Assembly (NCBI GenBank): GCA_018652925.1
Contig: JABIBH010000383.1
Span: 1 to 11,588 of the forward strand
Reading direction: 5' to 3'
Source of the DNA: a bacterium
GTDB lineage: Bacteria; Krumholzibacteriota; Krumholzibacteriia; LZORAL124-64-63
Length of the DNA: 11,588 nucleotides
Shown: piece after piece, positions 8,206 to 11,588 of the stretch
Numbering within the stretch: position 1 is the first letter of the stretch
Layout of the letters: each line of letters begins with the position of its first letter
The notes under the pieces: model-generated
Told to the model about the DNA's origin: nothing
Database searches by the model: none
Seen by the model: only the letters and a program-made list of their open reading frames with translations
Position numbers and translations under genes: made by a program

Positions 8206-8321
8206 ATAAACCTCAATACCTTCTTCACTCAACGCAGGTCGCCTTTTATAGGGCGACCTGCTCTTCGCTACGCTCAGATTCGTTTATAAGGTATTGAGGT
8301 TTATTAGCTGGAAAGACAGGA
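8206..8321 (+). repeat. 116-bp direct repeat, copy 1, with nested inverted repeats
   Basis: This copy matches 10361-10476 base for base except at five positions (8214, 8249, 8251, 8305 and 8306). It contains a perfect 17-bp outer inverted repeat (8206-8222, ATAAACCTCAATACCTT, with 8288-8304). Inside is a 10-bp GC-rich hairpin (8234-8243 with 8252-8261, GCAGGTCGCC, loop TTTTATAG). The two stems are separated by an unequal internal loop of 11 nt on the left and 26 nt on the right. Homology continues 17 nt past the outer stem and ends with AGGA, just where the Shine-Dalgarno sequence of the next gene lies. No target-site duplication is visible and there is no T-run for a canonical terminator. 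It could be a dispersed palindromic element, an mRNA 3'-end structure, or a recombination site. Confidence 0.93.
8234..8261 (+). repeat. Central hairpin of repeat copy 1
   Basis: GCAGGTCGCC (8234-8243) pairs perfectly with GGCGACCTGC (8252-8261) across an 8-nt loop. It could act in DNA as a small cruciform or in RNA as a stable stem-loop. A weak T-containing stretch follows, but no run of T residues. Confidence 0.8.
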
Positions 8322-8331
8322 GATTATTTGT

Positions 8332-9213
8332 ATGCCTAAAAAATATTCAAAGCATCTAATGGTTCTAATAATGTTATTGCTTGTTGTAAATTTTTGTAAA
8401 GCAACTGAAATCAGAATTGCCCTCGGAGGTGCTGAAGAAAGCATATACAATCAATTGGTTTTTGATTTTAACAACGATATGTGGATGGACATTATTTATA
8501 GTCAGGACGGAAATTCCCCGGTTGAGTTATATGAATATGTAGGTGATTTGGCAAGCGGAGCACCTGATATGCAACACAAGTTTTTGGAGTTTATACATAT
8601 TACGAATGTCAAAGCAATAGAAGTGGCCAATATTGATAACGATATAGATAGTAGAGGCTTGGGGCTTGTTGATGTTATTATTACGCAGCCCGATCAGATT
8701 CACATATTCAAACACACAGGCGACTATGACGGAATAGTTTTCCAGGATGTTACAAACAGTGTCGGTTTTGATCTTGCTTCAGTATCAGATGTCTGGTCAG
8801 TTTCCTGGGGTGATTATGACAAAGATGGCAGGGTCGATCTGGTTTTGGGTAGACTTGGCTATGATGGTACTGACCCAATGGCAGATCTGGGGAATGTTAC
8901 AGGTCTTCCAAATCTTGTTCTGCATAACATATCAACTCCCGGTGACATCAAGTTTGAAGATGTATCTGCAGAGATATTGACAAGCGTTTATGACAGCCAG
9001 ACAAAAACATTGTTTACTTCATGGCGGGATATTGATGGTGACAACGATCTGGATCTTGTTATTGGAGATATTGGAGTAACGTCAAATGAAAGCATGCCAG
9101 ATGGTGGTAGCAAGAGTGCTCTATATATAAATAATGGAGACGGTACATTTTTTGAAGGCACTGTAACACGCTTAAGTCTTATGTCAGACAATTATCGTAA
9201 TGGAGCGGAGTGA
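8332..9213 (+). CDS. Secreted FG-GAP/VCBS-repeat protein
   Basis: This 293-residue protein starts with a signal peptide (basic MPKKYSKH, hydrophobic core about 9-20, likely cleavage after CKA at 24). The mature part carries FG-GAP/VCBS-type beta-propeller blade motifs with Asp-rich calcium-binding loops: DFNNDMWMD (45-53), NIDNDIDSRG (100-109), DYDKDGRVD (161-169) and DIDGDNDLD (233-241), then NNGDGTFF (267-274). Such repeats are known from integrin-like propellers and many bacterial surface or extracellular proteins; they indicate a binding fold, not a specific enzyme. Only four to five blades are visible and the protein stops shortly after a repeat, so it may be a truncated version of a longer ancestor. 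The Shine-Dalgarno AGGAG (8319-8322 region) lies about 9 nt before the ATG, at the edge of the upstream repeat. Its stop is one base before the start of the next gene, which suggests coupling. Ligand and role are unknown. Confidence 0.82.
   Translation: MPKKYSKHLMVLIMLLLVVNFCKATEIRIALGGAEESIYNQLVFDFNNDMWMDIIYSQDGNSPVELYEYVGDLASGAPDMQHKFLEFIHITNVKAIEVANIDNDIDSRGLGLVDVIITQPDQIHIFKHTGDYDGIVFQDVTNSVGFDLASVSDVWSVSWGDYDKDGRVDLVLGRLGYDGTDPMADLGNVTGLPNLVLHNISTPGDIKFEDVSAEILTSVYDSQTKTLFTSWRDIDGDNDLDLVIGDIGVTSNESMPDGGSKSALYINNGDGTFFEGTVTRLSLMSDNYRNGAE
9202..9210 (+). promoter_or_regulatory. Ribosome binding site deciding the beta-helix gene start
   Basis: GGAGCGGAG contains two GGAG cores, ending 9 and 4 nt before ATG 9215. 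It lies inside the last codons of the preceding gene. It makes ATG 9215 far better than the in-frame ATG 9200, which has no such sequence upstream and would put charged residues before the signal peptide. Confidence 0.7.
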
Positions 9214-9214
9214 A

Positions 9215-10357
9215 ATGAAATTAATAACTTCAGTATGTATGATTTTACTGTTGTCCACTACAGTGGCTGCAAGAGTGATAACAGTTGAAAAAGACGGTAC
9301 TGGAGATTATCAGATTATCCAGGACGCTGTTAATGCCTCAGCGCCAACAGATACAATATTGATTGGCCCAGGTCGCTATGATGATTTTTGGAATTTCAGA
9401 CCGGATTTGAACTGGGATACTGTTATAGGAGTAACTGTTGACAGTTTGACTATTAAAGGTGTCAGCAGTGATGAAGTTATCATCGGCCCTGTTATTCCTG
9501 ATGAACCTGGTGGCTTGATTACAACTCACGGCATTGCTTCGGCAATGGATTTGACATGGTTGGTGGTAGAAGATATTTCAACTGAAAATACAGACAGGGG
9601 CATTCATTTGTTTCCATCTGGTAGAATCAGGCGGTGCGTAACTAGAAATCATTGGTGGGATGGCTATTTGATAGAGGTTGGAAATGATATAGTAATTGAG
9701 GATTGCAAGTCATTTGATGGTGGCGGAATTGGCTTTGCTCCTTATGGTCCGGATTTAGTAAAGGCAGAAGTTACCTCTTTTTATGCCAACAATGCCGATA
9801 TGGGGATTTATAATCGACACCCAAATGCGATTCTTCGAAATATTACCGGGGAAGATTGCGCCCATGTAGTTTCAGCTCATCAAGGTCATACATATTTAAC
9901 AGAATCAACTATGACAAACTGTCTTTTGGGAATTAGCAGTCACGGTGCGTTTGCCTTTGATAACGTATTTGTTTTTGGCTCAACACTAGCAGATTATCTG
10001 TGGTTTTCTGGAACAATTGCCAACGGGACTGATGTTGTCTTCTCTGGTGGGATTCCAGCGGGACAGAATTGGGGAACTATGGCTGGGAGTCAAGGCGAGA
10101 TTAATATACACAACAGTAATATTGGAAATAGCGTAATTTCTTCAGTGTGGGTTAATACTCACGGTGGCCCAATGGATGCAATAGATTTAACTAACAATTA
10201 CTGGGGGACCCCAAGTGCGGGTACAATTGATGCTTGGATTCATGATTATAATGATGACCCAGGAATTTTGTGCAATGTTCAGTACCAACCATTTTCAGAT
10301 GTACCGCTGAGCAACAAAAAAAAGACCATGGGTGGGATCAAGGCTTTGTTTAGATAA
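9215..10357 (+). CDS. Secreted right-handed parallel beta-helix protein
   Basis: With the start at ATG 9215 the product has 380 residues and opens with a clean signal peptide (MKLITSVCMILLLSTTVAA). The N-terminal block VEKDGTGDYQIIQDAVNAS (24-42) followed by DTILIGPGRY (46-55) is the classic entry of pectin-lyase-like beta-helices. Successive short strand-turn units follow, such as LTIKGV, VIIGPV, VEDIS, IEDCKS, ILRNITGED and STMTNCLLG. The block NNYWGTPSAGTIDAWIHDYNDD (328 onward) is a common closing element of secreted beta-helix proteins. Pectinesterase active-site motifs (QAVAL, QDTL, DFIFG, LGRPW) are not seen, so an enzymatic role is not supported; a carbohydrate- or surface-binding role is possible. 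The tail KKKTMGGIKALFR (368-380) is basic and looks like a C-terminal sorting tail. A 116-bp repeat begins 3 nt after the stop. Confidence 0.85.
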   Translation: MKLITSVCMILLLSTTVAARVITVEKDGTGDYQIIQDAVNASAPTDTILIGPGRYDDFWNFRPDLNWDTVIGVTVDSLTIKGVSSDEVIIGPVIPDEPGGLITTHGIASAMDLTWLVVEDISTENTDRGIHLFPSGRIRRCVTRNHWWDGYLIEVGNDIVIEDCKSFDGGGIGFAPYGPDLVKAEVTSFYANNADMGIYNRHPNAILRNITGEDCAHVVSAHQGHTYLTESTMTNCLLGISSHGAFAFDNVFVFGSTLADYLWFSGTIANGTDVVFSGGIPAGQNWGTMAGSQGEINIHNSNIGNSVISSVWVNTHGGPMDAIDLTNNYWGTPSAGTIDAWIHDYNDDPGILCNVQYQPFSDVPLSNKKKTMGGIKALFR

Positions 10358-10360
10358 GGT

Positions 10361-10476
10361 ATAAACCTTAATACCTTCTTCACTCAACGCAGGTCGCCTT
10401 TTAAAAGGCGACCTGCTCTTCGCTACGCTCAGATTCGTTTATAAGGTATTGAGGTTTATCTGCTGGAAAGACAGGA
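10361..10476 (+). repeat. 116-bp direct repeat, copy 2, with perfect central palindrome
   Basis: This is the second copy of the 8206-8321 repeat, in the same orientation, with 111 of 116 bases identical by eye. The outer stem is 10361-10377 with 10443-10459; the single change at 10369 (T for C) is a G-T wobble in the stem. The two central differences turn the copy 1 loop into a full palindrome. The copy starts 3 nt after the beta-helix stop codon. After it comes an A/T-rich stretch with a run of seven T (10478-10484), but that run is separated from the stem by 18 nt, so it is not a standard terminator. Confidence 0.93.
10389..10416 (+). repeat. Perfect 28-bp palindrome in repeat copy 2
   Basis: GCAGGTCGCCTTTT (10389-10402) is followed at once by its exact reverse complement, AAAAGGCGACCTGC (10403-10416). 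In copy 1 the same place has a 10-bp stem with an 8-nt loop. A palindrome of this size could be a DNA-protein binding site, a cruciform or an RNA hairpin. Confidence 0.85.
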
Positions 10477-10534
10477 ATTTTTTTATTGTTAAAAGGAACT
10501 ATGTTTTCCAAGATGATGAAAGGAAACAAGGATA

Positions 10535-10795
10535 ATGAATGTGTCTCTTATGAGAATGCTTTTAATTGTTTGGGCAATGAACTTTGTTGTTTATCTGATA
10601 TGCAAGTTAATCGCCAGGTTTGGTGTGTCGCAAAAAAATCTTCATGTATATGTTTTATTAGCAAATGCACCAATTGCTTTGATGGTATTTAACCAATCTG
10701 CAATTAATTATGAAGATGTGGCACTCTACCTCACGTCTACATTCGGACTTGTAATGTTGAGCAGGACAATTATCAAATCAATGAAAGAAGTGTAG
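10535..10795 (+). CDS. Small predicted membrane protein, function unknown
   Basis: This 86-residue product is strongly hydrophobic, with three likely membrane segments at about 7-26 (MLLIVWAMNFVVYLICKLIA), 37-52 (HVYVLLANAPIALMVF) and 61-77 (DVALYLTSTFGLVMLS). It ends with a short basic/acidic tail (RTIIKSMKEV). No family is recognised. A Shine-Dalgarno sequence GAAAGGA (10518-10524) lies 10 nt before ATG 10535. An overlapping frame from TTG 10486 gives a Cys-rich peptide with no sensible features and is rejected. The gene stands alone between the second repeat and the sulfatase-like gene. It reads as a real gene because of its membrane-protein pattern and ribosome binding site, but no homology is claimed. 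Confidence 0.6.
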   Translation: MNVSLMRMLLIVWAMNFVVYLICKLIARFGVSQKNLHVYVLLANAPIALMVFNQSAINYEDVALYLTSTFGLVMLSRTIIKSMKEV

Positions 10796-10910
10796 GCGTT
10801 AGCTGAACAGGGTAATGAATCGAGAACAAAATAAAAGATGCAATGTTCTGATATTTAATTAGTATATAGAAACGCTCGCTACATCTATGTTTTTTGTACC
10901 AAGGCATCAA

Positions 10911-11588
10911 ATGAAAAAAACTTTTTTCACAATCATTTTTTTACTGTCGGCGTTTGCTTTGCAGGCAGAGCCGCTTCGTCAGATTCTGCTGATAAGTTGT
11001 GACACTTTAAGTGCCCAGCATATGCAGTCGTATGGTTATGGACAAAAAACCACAACCGAGTTTGATAAGCTTGCCGCCAAAGGAACACTGTTTAATTATT
11101 GCATCACTCCACAGGGTTGGACGCTGTCTGCTCACATGTCAATGTTCACCGGGCTTGAGCCACTGTCTCATGGTGTTGGTAAATACAATTCACTGAATGA
11201 AGAGATTCAGTTTCTGCCAGAGATATTATCAGAAGCCGGTTTTGTGACCGGTGGATTTCCAACAAGCAATCACTGGTTGAATCGGAAATACGGTTTTGAC
11301 AGAGGTTACGATTATTATTCATTTTTCATGAATGATACAATTGAGAATATTACAGGCGGTGTTGCGGGATATACTTATGAGTGGATGAAAAAAGCTGTTC
11401 CAGTTGATGATAACGGTCCAACCAAACCGTTCTTTTTAATGCTGCATTATATGGATGCTCACAGCAGGCCGGTTGACATGGGACCTTACCCGTATTGGTC
11501 GCCTGTAAAGCAGGTTCGCGATTATTATGGGCTTCCTAAAAATGCACCTGAAATGAAAGTCGACGGCGATAAGTGGGATATGGCTGCC
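10911..11588 (+). CDS. Secreted alkaline-phosphatase/sulfatase-superfamily protein, N-terminal part
   Basis: The first 226 codons are present and the frame is open to the window end. A signal peptide is clear (MKKTFFTIIFLLSAFALQA, cleavage near 19). Superfamily landmarks follow: ILLISCDTLSAQHMQSYGYG (25-44) with the metal-binding Asp D31, EFDKLAAKGTLF (50-61), GWTLSAHMSMFTGLEPLSHGV (69-89), and FFLMLHYMDAHSRP (174-187) with the H-x-x-D-x-H metal site H179/D182/H184. In FGly sulfatases the nucleophile lies in Cys/Ser-x-Pro-x-Arg; here that position reads TLSAH, with T71 as the likely nucleophile, as in phosphatase- or phosphotransferase-like members. Substrate cannot be named. Start ATG 10911 has a modest CCAAGG 6 nt upstream. 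The 115-nt gap before it (10796-10910) is A/T-rich, with no gene and no convincing promoter or terminator. Confidence 0.88.
   Translation, partial: MKKTFFTIIFLLSAFALQAEPLRQILLISCDTLSAQHMQSYGYGQKTTTEFDKLAAKGTLFNYCITPQGWTLSAHMSMFTGLEPLSHGVGKYNSLNEEIQFLPEILSEAGFVTGGFPTSNHWLNRKYGFDRGYDYYSFFMNDTIENITGGVAGYTYEWMKKAVPVDDNGPTKPFFLMLHYMDAHSRPVDMGPYPYWSPVKQVRDYYGLPKNAPEMKVDGDKWDMAA

Larger units (their letters stand above)
8206..10476 (+). other. Repeat-bounded two-gene block (possible cassette)
   Basis: Two same-orientation 116-bp repeats lie 2,155 bp apart and enclose exactly two genes, both for predicted secreted proteins. The left repeat begins 3 nt after nuoN and the right one 3 nt after the beta-helix gene. 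By eye the enclosed DNA is richer in A+T and uses codons such as AAT, ATT and TTA more than nuo. No transposase or integrase is present inside. The layout would allow loss or gain of the block by recombination between repeats. That it moves as a unit is inference. Confidence 0.35.

Noticed and set aside
8206..8304. Simple MITE bounded by the 17-bp terminal inverted repeats
   Set aside because: No target-site duplication is seen at either copy, and the homology continues 17 nt beyond the right arm, so the element is not bounded by its inverted repeats.
9215..10357. Pectinesterase
   Set aside because: The N-terminal entry block is similar, but the catalytic motifs of the family are absent. Only the beta-helix fold is supported.
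8206..10476. CRISPR array
   Set aside because: There are only two repeat units, each 116 bp and 2,155 bp apart with genes between; there is no spacer pattern and no cas gene.
10443..10484. Rho-independent terminator formed by repeat copy 2 and the T-run at 10478-10484
   Set aside because: The T-run is separated from the right arm of the stem by 18 nt, and copy 1 has no T-run at all, so the standard terminator layout is not met.
10486..10692. 68-codon frame starting at TTG 10486
   Set aside because: It is Cys-rich without structure and overlaps the 86-residue membrane protein, which has a better ribosome binding site and a clear hydrophobic pattern.
10796..10910. Promoter for the sulfatase-like gene (TATATA/TATAGA near 10863-10870)
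   Set aside because: No acceptable -35 box lies at normal spacing, and the region is generally A/T-rich, so the match is not informative.

Overview
The window comes from a bacterium with a double-membrane, secretion-competent envelope. It carries a complete run of respiratory complex I membrane-arm genes and then three genes for exported proteins. The phylum cannot be fixed from the sequence alone. The parallel beta-helix protein with its short basic C-terminal tail, the FG-GAP/VCBS protein and the sulfatase-fold protein together fit little-cultured FCB-type or PVC-type lineages, but that is inference. All genes are on the + strand.

Region 1 (1-8202) is the 3' part of a nuo operon: the end of nuoD, then nuoH, nuoI, nuoJ, nuoK, nuoL, nuoM and nuoN. 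The genes are tightly packed, with overlaps at nuoD/nuoH and nuoJ/nuoK, spacers of at most about 28 nt and strong Shine-Dalgarno sequences. NuoD and NuoI belong to the peripheral arm (quinone site and two 4Fe-4S clusters). NuoH, J, K, L, M and N form the proton-pumping membrane arm. nuoE, nuoF and nuoG are absent between nuoD and nuoH, so the NADH-input module is either elsewhere in the genome or missing (an 11-subunit type of complex I). The proton-channel Glu and Lys residues are in place in NuoL, NuoM and NuoN. NuoL carries an unusual His/Asp/Glu-rich segment.

Region 2 (8206-10476) is the most interesting part. Two 116-bp direct repeats (111 of 116 bases identical by eye) flank a two-gene block that looks more AT-rich than nuo. 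The block encodes a secreted FG-GAP/VCBS-repeat protein and a secreted right-handed parallel beta-helix protein, probably translationally coupled. Each repeat starts exactly 3 nt after a stop codon and holds nested inverted repeats: a 16-17 bp outer stem and a strong central hairpin, which is a perfect 28-bp palindrome in copy 2. The block resembles a cassette inserted behind nuoN, or a gene pair bracketed by a dispersed palindromic element.

Region 3 (10477-11588) holds an 86-residue predicted membrane protein of unknown function and the first 226 codons of a secreted alkaline-phosphatase/sulfatase-superfamily protein that lacks the classical sulfatase Cys/Ser-x-Pro-x-Arg motif. It runs off the end of the window.
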